Source: Alteribacillus sp. YIM 98480 (lineage in GTDB: Bacteria > Bacillota > Bacilli > Bacillales > Marinococcaceae). Taken from it: DNA of 47,493 nucleotides. A program made the position numbers and the translations under genes. The stretch spans positions 1 through 47,493 of the forward strand of contig NZ_VTOK01000022.1 of the NCBI RefSeq assembly GCF_009765375.1. Direction: 5' to 3'. Position 1 is the stretch's first letter. Each line of letters starts with the position of its first letter. Under the pieces are notes generated by a model. That model was not told the DNA's origin and did not search any database. It saw only the letters and a list, made by a program, of their open reading frames with translations. Of this stretch, positions 9,552 to 18,600 are shown in pieces.

Positions 9552-9700
9552 TAAGTAAAGCGCAAGCGCCTTGCTCACGAGCGACAAGTCCTGGAGGGGC
9601 GGCATATGGAAAGCTGATCTTTGCTTTCCATTGACGAACCGAAGGAATCTCAAGCTAGTAGGCGCTTGCGCTAGACCATGTAAAACCCCAAATATTTACC
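9552..9700 (+). repeat. R1 interspersed repeat, copy A
   Basis: One of five copies of a MITE-like element of about 150 bases. It begins TAAGTAAAGCGCAAGCGCC and ends near GGCGCTTGCGCTAGAC plus an AT-rich tail. The inner arms AGCGCAAGCGCC and GGCGCTTGCGCT pair perfectly over 12 bases. A separate hairpin (GGAAAGC/GCTTTCC) lies in the middle. It sits between two convergent genes. Confidence 0.88.
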
Positions 9701-9704
9701 TTTT

Positions 9705-9750
9705 AAAAAAAAGGGCTCCTCGGAAGCAACCCTTCCAAAGAGCCCTTTTT
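9705..9750 (-). terminator. sspE terminator
   Basis: On the minus strand AAAAAAGGGCTC pairs with GAGCCCTTTTTT around about 21 bases. The T run follows the stem on both strands, so it may also stop transcription entering from the left. Confidence 0.8.
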
Positions 9751-9758
9751 TGTCCTAG

Positions 9759-9965
9759 TTATTGCTGACGTTGGTTCGGCTGTTGCTGATTCTGTTGTTT
9801 CTTTTGTTGAGACTGTTGATTTTGTTGTCTTACTTGCTGTGCATCAGTTTCGCTTGCAAATTCAGTCTGCTGGCTTTGATTTCTAGCAGCTGCTGCGTTT
9901 TGCTGGCGAACTTTTTGTGCGTTAGTTTGTGAAGCGTTTTGTTGTTGGTTTTGATTTCTATCCAT
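9759..9965 (-). CDS. sspE: Gamma-type small acid-soluble spore protein
   Basis: This 68-residue Q/N-rich protein is of the SspE family, an amino-acid reservoir degraded by GPR protease in germinating spores. It has two diverged copies of the family repeat: TNAQKVRQQNAAA and TEFASETDAQQVRQQNQQSQ. B. subtilis SspE has more complete repeats, so this version is short. The C-terminus is a run of Q/K/N. The start at 9965 has GGAGGTG six bases upstream. A GTG five codons earlier is unlikely, as it overlaps that site. Expression would be in the forespore (sigma-G), but I see no convincing sigma-G promoter. Confidence 0.92.
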   Translation of the reverse strand: MDRNQNQQQNASQTNAQKVRQQNAAAARNQSQQTEFASETDAQQVRQQNQQSQQKKQQNQQQPNQRQQ

Positions 9966-10036
9966 CTTATTCACCTCCACATGGATTAACTTGCCCCTGA
10001 AAGACAGAATTTATCCATAAAGAAATGAAAAATTTT

Positions 10037-10804
<768 letters not shown>

Positions 10805-10882
10805 TTAGACAATCTTCAAATATTATAACGTATAAGGTTTCCTCCTCACAGATAAAATAATGTTAAAAAGAGGTGAGGCTGC

Positions 10883-11107
10883 ATGTATGTTGGGCGTGAT
10901 TTCTCTGAATTAGTAATGACTTCCAAAAAGAACTGGACTGATAAAGAACTTGCTCATTTTCATGAAAGCTTTCAGCAAATACTGCCATATCTAAACTCTG
11001 AAGGCGGCATGATTTATCGAGAAATAATGGAAGAAATAAAAAACAGACATTCTTTTTATCTTAATGAAGCAAGCTGGGAACGTGGTTCAACCATTCATCC
11101 CGAATAA
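10883..11107 (+). CDS. yfhS: YfhS-like small cytosolic protein
   Basis: This 74-residue soluble, helical protein begins MYVGRDFSELVMTSKKNWTD. I place it with YfhS from its start sequence and its position next to fabL, the neighbour seen in B. subtilis. The role is unknown; a sporulation link has been suggested for the family. An AGAGGTG site lies eight bases before the ATG, and a terminator follows at 11122. Confidence 0.65.
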   Translation: MYVGRDFSELVMTSKKNWTDKELAHFHESFQQILPYLNSEGGMIYREIMEEIKNRHSFYLNEASWERGSTIHPE

Positions 11108-11121
11108 ATAATCCTATGCAG

Positions 11122-11154
11122 AACTGTCCCAAAACTTGGAGGGACAGTTTTTTG
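11122..11154 (+). terminator. Terminator after yfhS
   Basis: AACTGTCCC pairs with GGGACAGTT around AAAACTTGGA and is followed by a T-rich run. Confidence 0.85.
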
Positions 11155-11221
11155 TTTGACAGCATTCCGCGCAGCTGCCTTGTTCATTATGGCAATAAGA
11201 GTTAGATCGGTTATTTCATGT

Positions 11222-11271
11222 TAATAATTATTATCTCATGTACCCATAAAACACCTTTTATCCTTTATAAT
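11222..11271 (+). promoter_or_regulatory. Possible promoter with Fur-box-like site before the aminotransferase
   Basis: TATAAT at 11266-11271 is a perfect -10, but no clear -35 is present. Upstream, 11222-11236 reads TAATAATTATTATCT, matching the Fur consensus TGATAATNATTATCA at 12 of 14 fixed positions. The area is AT-rich, so a chance match is quite possible, and iron control of this gene would be unexpected. Confidence 0.35.
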
Positions 11272-11295
11272 AAGTGTAGAAAGGATGGTCTATTC

Positions 11296-12456
11296 ATGAT
11301 ACAACCAGCACAACGAATGAACGCGCTTTCTTCAAGTGTTTTCACAGAGTTGGCAGAGAAAAAAAATAAAAAAATACAAGCCGGCGAAAATATGATCGAT
11401 TTAAGTATTGGGAGTCCAGATCTTCCACCACCGGAATCTGTAAGGTCTATTCTTTCCAAAGAAGTAAGAAAAGAAGATCAGTACGGGTATTCTCTTAAGG
11501 GAACAAAGGAATTTCAGGAAGCCGTTGTTTACTACTATAATCAGCAATTTGATATTGCTTTAAATCCAGAAGAAGTATTGCAGCTTATGGGGTCTCAAGA
11601 TGGGCTTGCCCATTTAGCACTGGCTTATTTAGACCCTGATGATTACATTATAACTCCTGACCCAGGTTATCCTATTTATTCTGCTTGCGCTTCCCTGGCA
11701 GATGCCCAATTGTATACTGTTCCCGTGCATGAAGAAAATCATTTCATGCCCGACTTTGAACATATTCCTATAGAGATAATAAAAAAAGCAAAAATGATGA
11801 TTCTAAATTATCCTGGTAACCCGACTGCAGCCATGGCCGATTTAAACTATTTTAAACAAGCGGTATCTTTCGGATTAGAACATAACATTTTAATTGTCCA
11901 CGATTTTGCGTATGCAGAACTCGTTTTTTCCAATCAAAACCCTTTAAGTATATTTCATATTCCTGAGGCAAAAAAAATAGCAGTTGAATTTAATTCTTTA
12001 TCTAAAAGTTTCAACATGGCCGGGACACGAATTGGTTACTTAATAGGCTTTCCGTCTTATTTAAAACCTCTGGCTGATATTAAATCTAATATAGATTACG
12101 GTGTTTTTCAGCCTGTTCAAAAAGCAGCTGCCTATGCTTTAACCAATGAACTTGCTTATTTAAAACATCACCGCAGTGTGTATAAAAAAAGGCGTGATGT
12201 CTTTATCAGCGTATTGCATGAAAAAGGCTGGAAAGTACGCATTCCTGATGGAGGGATGTTTATCTGGGCAAAAGTCCCTGCTCCGTATACATCTTTGTCT
12301 TTTTCATTGGAAGCTTTAGAATACGGTGTAGTTGTAACCCCTGGAAATGCTTTTGGAGCTGGCGGTGAAGGGTATGTTCGTATCGCTCTTGTACAAGAAG
12401 AAGATTTACTAAAAAAAGCAGGCGAAAGATTGGCTGCCCTTATAAATAAGTACTAA
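11296..12456 (+). CDS. Class I/II PLP aminotransferase (LL-diaminopimelate aminotransferase-like)
   Basis: This 386-residue fold-type I aminotransferase has DLSIGSPDLPPPESV at the N-terminus, LNYPGNPTAAM for substrate and PLP contacts, VHDFAYAELVF with the PLP aspartate, and Lys237 in FNSLSKSFNMAGTRIGY. C-terminal RIALVQ holds the carboxylate-binding Arg. The pattern resembles the LL-DAP/alanine aminotransferase group, but the substrate cannot be fixed. The start at 11296 has AAAGGATGG about eight bases upstream. A possible start at 11218 has no ribosome site. Thirty bases separate it from the next gene, so the two may be one operon. Confidence 0.85.
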   Translation: MIQPAQRMNALSSSVFTELAEKKNKKIQAGENMIDLSIGSPDLPPPESVRSILSKEVRKEDQYGYSLKGTKEFQEAVVYYYNQQFDIALNPEEVLQLMGSQDGLAHLALAYLDPDDYIITPDPGYPIYSACASLADAQLYTVPVHEENHFMPDFEHIPIEIIKKAKMMILNYPGNPTAAMADLNYFKQAVSFGLEHNILIVHDFAYAELVFSNQNPLSIFHIPEAKKIAVEFNSLSKSFNMAGTRIGYLIGFPSYLKPLADIKSNIDYGVFQPVQKAAAYALTNELAYLKHHRSVYKKRRDVFISVLHEKGWKVRIPDGGMFIWAKVPAPYTSLSFSLEALEYGVVVTPGNAFGAGGEGYVRIALVQEEDLLKKAGERLAALINKY

Positions 12457-12486
12457 GATCATATATTCGCTAAGGAGGCTGAAACA

Positions 12487-13452
12487 ATGAAAGCTGTTGT
12501 TTTTAATCAATACGGAGGTCCAGAAGTGTTAGAAACTGCATCTGTTGAAAATCCTTTACCAAAACCTGATGAAATATTAGTAAAAGTAAAAGCTAGTGGA
12601 ATTAACCCTGTTGATACTTATTTTCGGAAAGGAATAAGGGAAGTTCCGTCCTTTCCTCATATTCCCCATTTTGATTTAGCGGGAGTTGTAGTAGAAGTTG
12701 GGGCTAATGTTGAGTCCTTGCAAATAGGAGACAGAGTTTGGGCGACAAACATAAAAGGTACAGCGGCTGAATTTGTAACAGCTTCTGTTGATTATGTCTA
12801 TCGATTACCTGACAATATAAGCTTTGAAGAAGGAGCCACTTTAGGAATTCCAGTACTTACCGCACATTTATCTTTATATAATAGAGCTCAATTAAAACCA
12901 AGAGAAAATGTATTAATTTATGGTGCTTCAGGTGCAGTTGGAAACGCAGCAGTACAATTAGCTGTTGAAACTGGCGCAACAGTAATCGCTACAGCCAGCT
13001 CGAAGGTAAAAGAAAATATAGCGAAGAAAGCAGGAGCTCACCACGTTATTAATTACAAAAACGAAAGTCTTGAAGAAAAAGTAGTGGATGCAACACACAA
13101 TGAAGGTATCGATGTCATTTTAGATATGTCTTTAAGTGAAAACATGGAAAGTGATTTTAACTTGTTGAAAACCGGTGGAAGGATTGTAGCAATAGGCTCT
13201 CCCAAGAATAATGCACCTGAGCTTCCTTGGCGTTTACTAAATCAAAAACACGCGTCGTTATTAGGTGTATTATTATTCACTGCCCCGGTTGATGTCCTGC
13301 AACATGCAGCTGCCGAAATAAATGATTCTCTGGCAAGTGGAAGTCTTAGGCCTCACCTTGCGAAATCTTTCAAATTAGAAGAAGCTGAAAAGGCTCATAA
13401 AGCGCTTGAAGCTAATACATTTAATGGAAACATTGTTTTACAAATTGGTTAA
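12487..13452 (+). CDS. NADPH:quinone reductase (zinc-free MDR family)
   Basis: This 321-residue medium-chain dehydrogenase of the zeta-crystallin/QOR type has the N-terminal GroES-like domain (VVFNQYGGPEVLETASVENP) and the nucleotide motif YGASGAVGNAAVQLA (about 146-160). It lacks the catalytic zinc cysteine and the structural zinc loop of alcohol dehydrogenases. It would reduce quinones or enones with NADPH. The ribosome site AAGGAGG is eight bases before ATG. No terminator separates it from the aminotransferase upstream. Confidence 0.85.
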   Translation: MKAVVFNQYGGPEVLETASVENPLPKPDEILVKVKASGINPVDTYFRKGIREVPSFPHIPHFDLAGVVVEVGANVESLQIGDRVWATNIKGTAAEFVTASVDYVYRLPDNISFEEGATLGIPVLTAHLSLYNRAQLKPRENVLIYGASGAVGNAAVQLAVETGATVIATASSKVKENIAKKAGAHHVINYKNESLEEKVVDATHNEGIDVILDMSLSENMESDFNLLKTGGRIVAIGSPKNNAPELPWRLLNQKHASLLGVLLFTAPVDVLQHAAAEINDSLASGSLRPHLAKSFKLEEAEKAHKALEANTFNGNIVLQIG

Positions 13453-13462
13453 TTTTTATTCA

Positions 13463-13488
13463 GTGTAATTTATTCCTATAGAGGGTAT
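13463..13488 (+). promoter_or_regulatory. Sigma-B-type promoter of the 13521 gene
   Basis: GTGTAA (13463-13468), a 14-base spacer and GGGTAT (13483-13488). The sigma-B consensus is GTTTAA, 13-14 bases, GGGTAT, so there is one mismatch. The predicted start lies about 25 bases before the gene's ATG. Confidence 0.6.
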
Positions 13489-13520
13489 AGCGTCTCTAAA
13501 AAGAAAAAGGAGAGATTTCA

Positions 13521-13841
13521 ATGGAGCGCAATACCTATTATGTACAATTAGAACCCTCTATTATGGGGATTTCTGATGTCAAAACGAGTGAAAATACAAT
13601 TCAATATGAGATAAAGGCTACACCAAAAGAAAAACAAACATTAGAGAAAAAAATGAATGCTGTACAAAAAGAAGATTTAAGCGGGGGTCAAATATTAGCT
13701 CGTGTGCATGATGAATCCAAAGCAGATCATGCAAAAAATGAAATGCAAACAGAAATGAAAGAACTTTATCAAAAGATCTATGAGCTTGGAACGCCAGCAA
13801 CTAGAGAATTATTTGAAGAACTAGGAATTGATTCCTTGTAA
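13521..13841 (+). CDS. Unknown soluble protein, paralogue of the 14153 gene
   Basis: This 106-residue hydrophilic protein has no signal peptide or membrane segment. It aligns end to end with the product of 14153-14509: YYVQLEP/YYVNLNP near the start, T-x-IQYEI-x-AT-P in the middle, and YELGTP followed by a charged helix at the end. The first part looks like beta strands and the rest is helical. I do not recognise the family. A sigma-B-type promoter directly upstream suggests a general-stress role. The ribosome site AAAGGAGAG is present. Confidence 0.8.
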   Translation: MERNTYYVQLEPSIMGISDVKTSENTIQYEIKATPKEKQTLEKKMNAVQKEDLSGGQILARVHDESKADHAKNEMQTEMKELYQKIYELGTPATRELFEELGIDSL

Positions 13842-13928
13842 AACATTAAAAAAATTGGCTGGACACCAAGCCCTTTTGCTTTTTAACAGTACATTCAAAA
13901 GATTAGTTTTAAGGGTTTTTCACTAGCA

Positions 13929-14053
13929 ACTGGAATATGCGAGAATTCTAAAGGAATTAGGGCAATATAAAGACCCTGAAGTAAAGGATTTGCTCACAAG
14001 GAGACGAAACCGTCGCACGTGTGCCTAGAAAGTGAAAACAAGTATATTCCAGT
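13929..14053. repeat. R3 palindromic repeat, decayed copy
   Basis: Ten-base inverted ends ACTGGAATAT and ATATTCCAGT bound 125 bases. The ends and inner pieces such as GAGACGAAACCGTCGC resemble a palindromic repeat I know from other Bacillaceae, in which the flanks CTGGAATATGCGAAG and GAAGTATATTCCAG enclose a GC-rich core. Here the core has drifted to AT-rich sequence. It lies between two paralogous genes. Confidence 0.6.
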
Positions 14054-14066
14054 GCTCTTGCCAAAA

Positions 14067-14095
14067 ACTGACTATGGGACGCCTCCTTTTATAAT
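14067..14095 (+). promoter_or_regulatory. Probable sigma-A promoter of the 14153 gene
   Basis: CTGACT near 14068, a spacer of about 16 bases and a perfect TATAAT (14090-14095). No sigma-B pattern is present, unlike the paralogous gene upstream. Confidence 0.45.
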
Positions 14096-14152
14096 GTATA
14101 AAAAATGTAAGGAAACGCAAAATATTAAATAACTGATAAGGAGGCAATCCCA

Positions 14153-14509
14153 ATGAATAAACAAAAGTATTACGTAAATTTAAACCCTATCAGCATGGAT
14201 GATGTGAGCAAAGTAAAAATTCCAGACAGCACCCTTATCCAATACGAAATTGAAGCTACTCCAGAAGAGTTAGAGCAATTAGATAATCTCTTAAATGAAA
14301 CACAAGACCATGATATGGAAATTCGAAATCTTTTTTCATTTCGGCATTTTGATGAATCCATGACAGAAACGGATCAACATGAATACCAGCGTGGCATGGA
14401 TAAAATTTTTGATATGTTATACGAACTTGGCACGCCAGAAACAAAAAAACAAATCAAGGAACTCCATCTGCAAAACCATGAACAAAAAAAGAATATGAGA
14501 AAACAATAA
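14153..14509 (+). CDS. Unknown soluble protein, paralogue of the 13521 gene
   Basis: A 118-residue hydrophilic protein, clearly related to the 106-residue product upstream (IQYEIEATPEE against IQYEIKATPKE; YELGTPETKKQIKEL against YELGTPATRELFEEL). It differs by a more acidic middle and a lysine-rich C-terminal extension. The function is unknown. It has a strong ribosome site, AAGGAGG, nine bases upstream. The pair probably arose by tandem duplication. The 311-base gap between them holds the decayed R3 repeat. Confidence 0.8.
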   Translation: MNKQKYYVNLNPISMDDVSKVKIPDSTLIQYEIEATPEELEQLDNLLNETQDHDMEIRNLFSFRHFDESMTETDQHEYQRGMDKIFDMLYELGTPETKKQIKELHLQNHEQKKNMRKQ

Positions 14510-14710
14510 CCAATAAATTGTCTTTTGTTACCCTTATGCTTTTATATAATCTGCGGTGCTGCCAAATAAGGAAATATTCTTTTGCTTCTCAATCATTGAA
14601 ACATTGCATAAGAACAGCCAGCGTTTAGCAATAATACTGGTTTGACCATTATTCAGTATGGGCAGTACATAGGGGCATACACACACGTATATGAAAAAAT
14701 GATAACTCTA

Positions 14711-15469
14711 CTACATATTCATCTTAGATTGACCGCCGTCTACATTTACACTTGCACCGGTTACCCATGAAGCTTTGGCTGATGCAAGAAATGTTACGAC
14801 ATTAGCCACTTCTTCTACTGTCCCAAACCGTCCAGCTGGAATTTCTCGTTGAACAAATTCATTAATCTTTTTTGGGTCATCCTCGAAACGTTTCTGCCAA
14901 TTGCCACTAGGATGCAAAATGGCACCTGGTGCTACAGAGTTTACTCTTATACCTTCTTTGACAGCTTCGTCAGCAAACGCTTTCGTAAAACTAATTAATG
15001 CAGCTTTAGAATTGTTGTATGTAGGCTTTCCACCTGATTCTCTTCCAAAGATAGAAGTAATATTAATGATGCTTCCTGCCTGGTTTTTTTTCATAACGGA
15101 AAAAGCCATCTTGCTAAAATGTACAGCAGAAAAGTAGTTTAAATTCATTGCTTTTTCAAAATCTGCCATAGTTGTATCTTCTACTTTTCCCCCGCTGCTT
15201 CCCCCTACATTGTTAACAAGAATGTCTACCGCTGAAAATTTATCTACAAATTCTTTAAACGCTCTTTTTCTCTCCTCTTCATACAGTAAATCAGCTTTTA
15301 TTGTATAAACATCCTTTAAATTATCCTTTGCCTCCTTTAACCCTTCTTCCGAACGGGCCACAATACCTACTGCTGCTCCTTCTTGAATAAAAGAAGCAGC
15401 AATACCTTTACCAATGCCTTTTGATCCGCCAGTAACTAGAACTTTCTTATTTTTTAAACCTAGCTCCAT
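14711..15469 (-). CDS. yfhR: Short-chain dehydrogenase/reductase (YfhR position)
   Basis: This 252-residue classical SDR has the cofactor motif TGGSKGIGKGIAASF, the NNVGG strand motif, Ser in INITSIFGRESGGK, and the catalytic Y-x3-K in PTYNNSKAALISF. The product resembles 3-oxoacyl-ACP reductases, but the substrate is unknown. Its ATG overlaps the last base of mutY, so translation is probably coupled. B. subtilis also has an oxidoreductase gene, yfhR, next to mutY; the symbol rests on position more than on close sequence recall. Confidence 0.8.
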   Translation of the reverse strand: MELGLKNKKVLVTGGSKGIGKGIAASFIQEGAAVGIVARSEEGLKEAKDNLKDVYTIKADLLYEEERKRAFKEFVDKFSAVDILVNNVGGSSGGKVEDTTMADFEKAMNLNYFSAVHFSKMAFSVMKKNQAGSIINITSIFGRESGGKPTYNNSKAALISFTKAFADEAVKEGIRVNSVAPGAILHPSGNWQKRFEDDPKKINEFVQREIPAGRFGTVEEVANVVTFLASAKASWVTGASVNVDGGQSKMNM

Positions 15470-16557
15470 TATTGATTCCCTCTTTCTTTTTGTGCTTTTA
15501 ATATTTTTTGATGAGAAACCGGAAAGGCAAGCCCTTCTGTCTCTAATGGATCAAGCCACTTACAATCTTGTATGTTCTCAGGAAATTCTAGAACTTCAGC
15601 TTCATATACAGTAATGTTCCAAACCAAGTGTGAAAATACATGCTGAACTTTTTGTACTTTCGGTCCTATGTCAGCTTCTATACTAAAGCTATCTTTTAAA
15701 TATGTCTGTACTGTTTCCTCTGGAGAAACACCAGCAGGGATCTCTACATTTGGATATTCCCATAATCGAGCTAATAAACCTTTTTCTCCACGTTGATGAA
15801 ATAAGGTCTGGCCTTTTTTATTTTTCAATACAACCGCTGCCATTTCTTTTGCTGCTGGTGCTTTCTTTTTTTCTTTGACAGGCAGTTCATCTTGCATTCC
15901 TTCTGCCCGTGCAGCACAGTGCTTTTGTACTGGACATAGTAAACATCCAGGTGACTTGGGTGTGCAAACTAAAGCTCCTAGCTCCATGAGTGCTTGGTTA
16001 AATTCTGATGGTTTAACACCTTTTAGGAATTCAGGAATAAAGGATTCAAACACCCTTCTTGTTTTTGCTTTGCCGATGTCTTCTTTTATAAGAAGAATTC
16101 TCGAAAAAACTCTCATGACGTTCCCGTCTACTGCTGGCTCTGGCTTTTCATAAGCAATACTTAAGACAGCTCCAGCCGTATAAGGACCTACACCTTTTAA
16201 AGACGAAAATTCTTTTTTAGAAGATGGAACATCACCTCCGTATTCTTGGACTACTTCTTTTACGGCTGTTTGCAAATTACGCACTCTAGAATAATATCCT
16301 AACCCTTCCCAAGCTTTCATCACCTTCTCTTCTTTGGCCTCTGCTAACGCTTCTGGTGTAGGGAACCATTCCATAAACCGATTAAAATACGGAATGACTG
16401 TATCTACTTTTGTCTGCTGTAACATAATCTCTGAGACCCAAACACGATAGGGATCCTGATTTTTTCTCCACGGAAGCTCTCGCTTGTGGTGGTTATACCA
16501 GTCTATTAAGTTGTGTTGAAATTCATTTATATCTATTTTCTGAAGATGCTGTTCCAT
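15469..16557 (-). CDS. mutY: A/G-specific adenine glycosylase MutY
   Basis: This 362-residue DNA repair enzyme removes adenine mispaired with 8-oxoguanine. It carries the catalytic Glu43 ([13 protein letters not shown]), the helix-hairpin-helix [17 protein letters not shown] with catalytic Asp144, and an intact iron-sulfur cluster motif C198-x6-C205-x2-C208-x5-C214. The C-terminal part (about 230-360) is the NUDIX-like 8-oxoG recognition domain. The 16570 gene is 12 bases upstream and the SDR gene overlaps its end, so the three probably form one transcript. Confidence 0.96.
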   Translation of the reverse strand: MEQHLQKIDINEFQHNLIDWYNHHKRELPWRKNQDPYRVWVSEIMLQQTKVDTVIPYFNRFMEWFPTPEALAEAKEEKVMKAWEGLGYYSRVRNLQTAVKEVVQEYGGDVPSSKKEFSSLKGVGPYTAGAVLSIAYEKPEPAVDGNVMRVFSRILLIKEDIGKAKTRRVFESFIPEFLKGVKPSEFNQALMELGALVCTPKSPGCLLCPVQKHCAARAEGMQDELPVKEKKKAPAAKEMAAVVLKNKKGQTLFHQRGEKGLLARLWEYPNVEIPAGVSPEETVQTYLKDSFSIEADIGPKVQKVQHVFSHLVWNITVYEAEVLEFPENIQDCKWLDPLETEGLAFPVSHQKILKAQKERGNQ

Positions 16558-16569
16558 GATGTCCCTCCA

Positions 16570-16896
16570 TTAACGTAATTTAAGCTCGTCTGTTTTCGCT
16601 TGAAAGGCCCAGCAATGTATTTTCTGGACTCCGCCTTCTATACAATCATCTAATTTTCCAAATATATGATGAGACTTTGAACAGCGCCACTTTCTTAAGG
16701 TATGATAGTGAGACAGTGTCGGCACTTCAAATATTTCGACAAATAAACATTGTTGGTCAGCAGCGGAAAACCACTGGAATTTTTCAACTTCATAATTTGG
16801 AAGTACTTGAGCTATCTCTTTCATGATTCTAGTGTAATTCTGTTCTTGTTCCGGTATTATTTTATATTCCATAAAAATATGAAGTTTTTCATCCAT
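16570..16896 (-). CDS. Small protein, possible dimeric alpha/beta-barrel fold
   Basis: This 108-residue soluble protein has short strands and helices in a pattern like ferredoxin-fold antibiotic-biosynthesis monooxygenases: IFMEYKIIP, helix, YEVEKFQWFSAADQQCLFVEIFEVP, helix. I do not recognise a named family and propose no reaction. It lies 12 bases before mutY on the same strand, but mutY association alone does not indicate function. It contains three Cys and four Trp residues, many for its size. Confidence 0.7.
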   Translation of the reverse strand: MDEKLHIFMEYKIIPEQEQNYTRIMKEIAQVLPNYEVEKFQWFSAADQQCLFVEIFEVPTLSHYHTLRKWRCSKSHHIFGKLDDCIEGGVQKIHCWAFQAKTDELKLR

Positions 16897-16995
16897 TCAT
16901 CTCAACCCCTTTTTACAACCTTTATAATAGGGTATAACTAAAATAAGGTCATCCTAAAGAACGGTTTCTACATAAGAGAAAGGAGGACTATGGCA

Positions 16996-17985
16996 ATGGA
17001 TACCGCAACACATGCAGTGATGGGTATTGGACTTGGAGGTCTAGCTGTTCTCGACCCCATAGTTGCTGAAAATCCTGCAGCCTTGCAGACGGTAATGGCT
17101 GCAACCATTATCGGATCGCAAGCCCCCGACTTTGACACGATACTTAAACTAAGAAACAACGCAGTTTACATTAAATATCATCGCGGTCCCACTCATTCGG
17201 TTCCAGCCGTCCTCCTGTGGCCGCTAATTGTTTCCGGAAGTGTTTATGCCGTATCTCCTGAAATCTCCTTATTTCATTTGTGGATATGGACTTTTATTGC
17301 CGTTTTTCTACATGTATTTGTCGATATTTTTAATGCCTATGGAACTCAGGCATTATCACCGTTTACCAGACGCTGGATTGCATTAGGCGTTATTAATATT
17401 TTCGATCCGTTAATCTTTCTTGTCCATATTTTTGGTTTTATCCTTTGGCGTTACGGGGCGCCGCCAGGAATGACGTTTCTATTGCTCTACTTTTGCCTGT
17501 TTCTTTATTATGTGTGGAGATTTAAGGCACGTAATAAAGTGCTTAAACGTGCAGCTCAGTTCCATCCAGGGGCTACTCATTTTTTTATTTCCCCAACTTT
17601 TAACTGGAATAAATGGCACTTGGTCATTCGAACAAAAGAACGGCTCCATGTAACGGAATCTCGAAACGGAAAACTTCAATACTTTGAAAGTTATCCATTT
17701 GAACCCATTCCTAACGATAGGATTATTAACGCAGCTCGAAACGATCGGAACCTGGAGGCTTTCCTATCCTTTTCACCTACTTACCGTTGGATAGTATCCC
17801 AAATAGATAATGGCTGGGAAGTCAAATTTATTGACCTGCGTTATCGAAGTAAAGGCTATTATCCTTTTGTTGCTGTTGTTAGGCTGAATAAGGATTTAAG
17901 TATATATACCTCCTATACGGGCTGGATTTACAGTGATGAAACGTTAGAAAAGAAATTAAAGCAGGGGGAAAAGCTATTTAAGTAA
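16996..17985 (+). CDS. yfhP: YfhP, membrane-bound metal-dependent hydrolase family
   Basis: This 329-residue protein begins MDTATHAVMGIGLGGLAVLD, typical of the YdjM/YfhP (DUF457) family. Conserved acidic/histidine motifs follow (SQAPDFDTILKL, YHRGPTHSVPAVLLWP and HVFVDIFNAYGTQALSPF), set among four or five membrane helices. A soluble C-terminal domain occupies about residues 180-329. The histidines and aspartates suggest a membrane metal hydrolase; the substrate is unknown. The second ATG (16996) is nine bases from GGAGG and preferred; the first ATG is only three bases away. Confidence 0.85.
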   Translation: MDTATHAVMGIGLGGLAVLDPIVAENPAALQTVMAATIIGSQAPDFDTILKLRNNAVYIKYHRGPTHSVPAVLLWPLIVSGSVYAVSPEISLFHLWIWTFIAVFLHVFVDIFNAYGTQALSPFTRRWIALGVINIFDPLIFLVHIFGFILWRYGAPPGMTFLLLYFCLFLYYVWRFKARNKVLKRAAQFHPGATHFFISPTFNWNKWHLVIRTKERLHVTESRNGKLQYFESYPFEPIPNDRIINAARNDRNLEAFLSFSPTYRWIVSQIDNGWEVKFIDLRYRSKGYYPFVAVVRLNKDLSIYTSYTGWIYSDETLEKKLKQGEKLFK

Positions 17986-18003
17986 AATAGTATTTTCCCT
18001 TTT

Positions 18004-18270
18004 TTAATGCTTGAAATGATCTTCTTTATTTAGTTTGTCAAATTTCATATTTGTCGCTTCATACTTGTGCAGATGAGCTCCGTATTGTTCAATCCATTTG
18101 GTAACAATTGTTTCTGTTACATTACTTCCCTTGTACTCTCTGCCAGATCTTGCTCTTGTCACTTCAAAATCTTCCCAAAGATGTTCAATCCATGTTCTGG
18201 CTTGTCCCGCTGATAAATTTGAATTGTTATCTAATAACTTTTTTGTTAGCCGTTGAAACACGTCTTCCAC
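18004..18270 (-). CDS. yfhJ: YfhJ (WVELL family) small protein
   Basis: This 88-residue soluble protein matches the YfhJ family, named after a WVELL motif, represented here as RTWIEHLWEDFEVTRARSGREY. Further family features are MTE-like TETIVTKWIEQYGAHLH. The function is unknown. It lies just downstream of yfhH and recX, as in B. subtilis. The start is at ATG 18270. Upstream of it is a run of ten C residues on the plus strand (18281-18290; G run on the minus strand), which overlaps the expected ribosome site and may be prone to slippage. Confidence 0.82.
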   Translation of the reverse strand: MEDVFQRLTKKLLDNNSNLSAGQARTWIEHLWEDFEVTRARSGREYKGSNVTETIVTKWIEQYGAHLHKYEATNMKFDKLNKEDHFKH

Positions 18271-18291
18271 TTTAGTTCCCCCCCCCCTTGT

Positions 18292-18600
18292 TTAATCTTC
18301 TAATAAAGAAATAGGTAATGCTTCAAGCTCTTCAGATCCATTCCGAAATCCCCAGGCAAATACTCCATTAAAATACTTGATGAAAAAAGTGCCGCCCTCC
18401 TGCTTTATTGCATAACGCTGCCCGGTCATAAAATCGTCCGGGTCTATTAAATAAGCTTCTGCCATCACTCGTTTTCTCTCCAAGACAGCAAATTCATTTA
18501 CCATCCCCATTTGCTCTGCTTTTTTTGCTTTTTCGTTTAAATGTGCTATTTCATCTCTTAATTCTTTTTCGTTCATTTGACTATATCTTTTTTCCATCAT
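18292..18600 (-). CDS. yfhH: YfhH (DUF1811) small protein
   Basis: About 102 residues, beginning MMEKRYSQMNEKELRDEI, which closely follows B. subtilis YfhH. Also conserved are EFAVLERKRVMAEAYLIDP and YFNGVFAWGFRNGSEELEALPIS. The function is unknown; the family has a solved fold with a small SH3-like barrel. GGAGG is six bases before the first of two adjacent ATGs, either of which may be used. The start lies inside the end of recX (about 20 bases overlap), so translation is likely coupled. Confidence 0.85.
   Translation of the reverse strand: MMEKRYSQMNEKELRDEIAHLNEKAKKAEQMGMVNEFAVLERKRVMAEAYLIDPDDFMTGQRYAIKQEGGTFFIKYFNGVFAWGFRNGSEELEALPISLLED

Noticed and set aside
9571-9768. Open frame within R1 copy A, with related frames in copies B (22338-22640) and D (42091-42294), all encoding a peptide like SDKSWRVGIWKADL
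   Set aside because: The shared peptide is only the translation of the repeat. The frames lack ribosome sites, run into unrelated flanks and end at different points.
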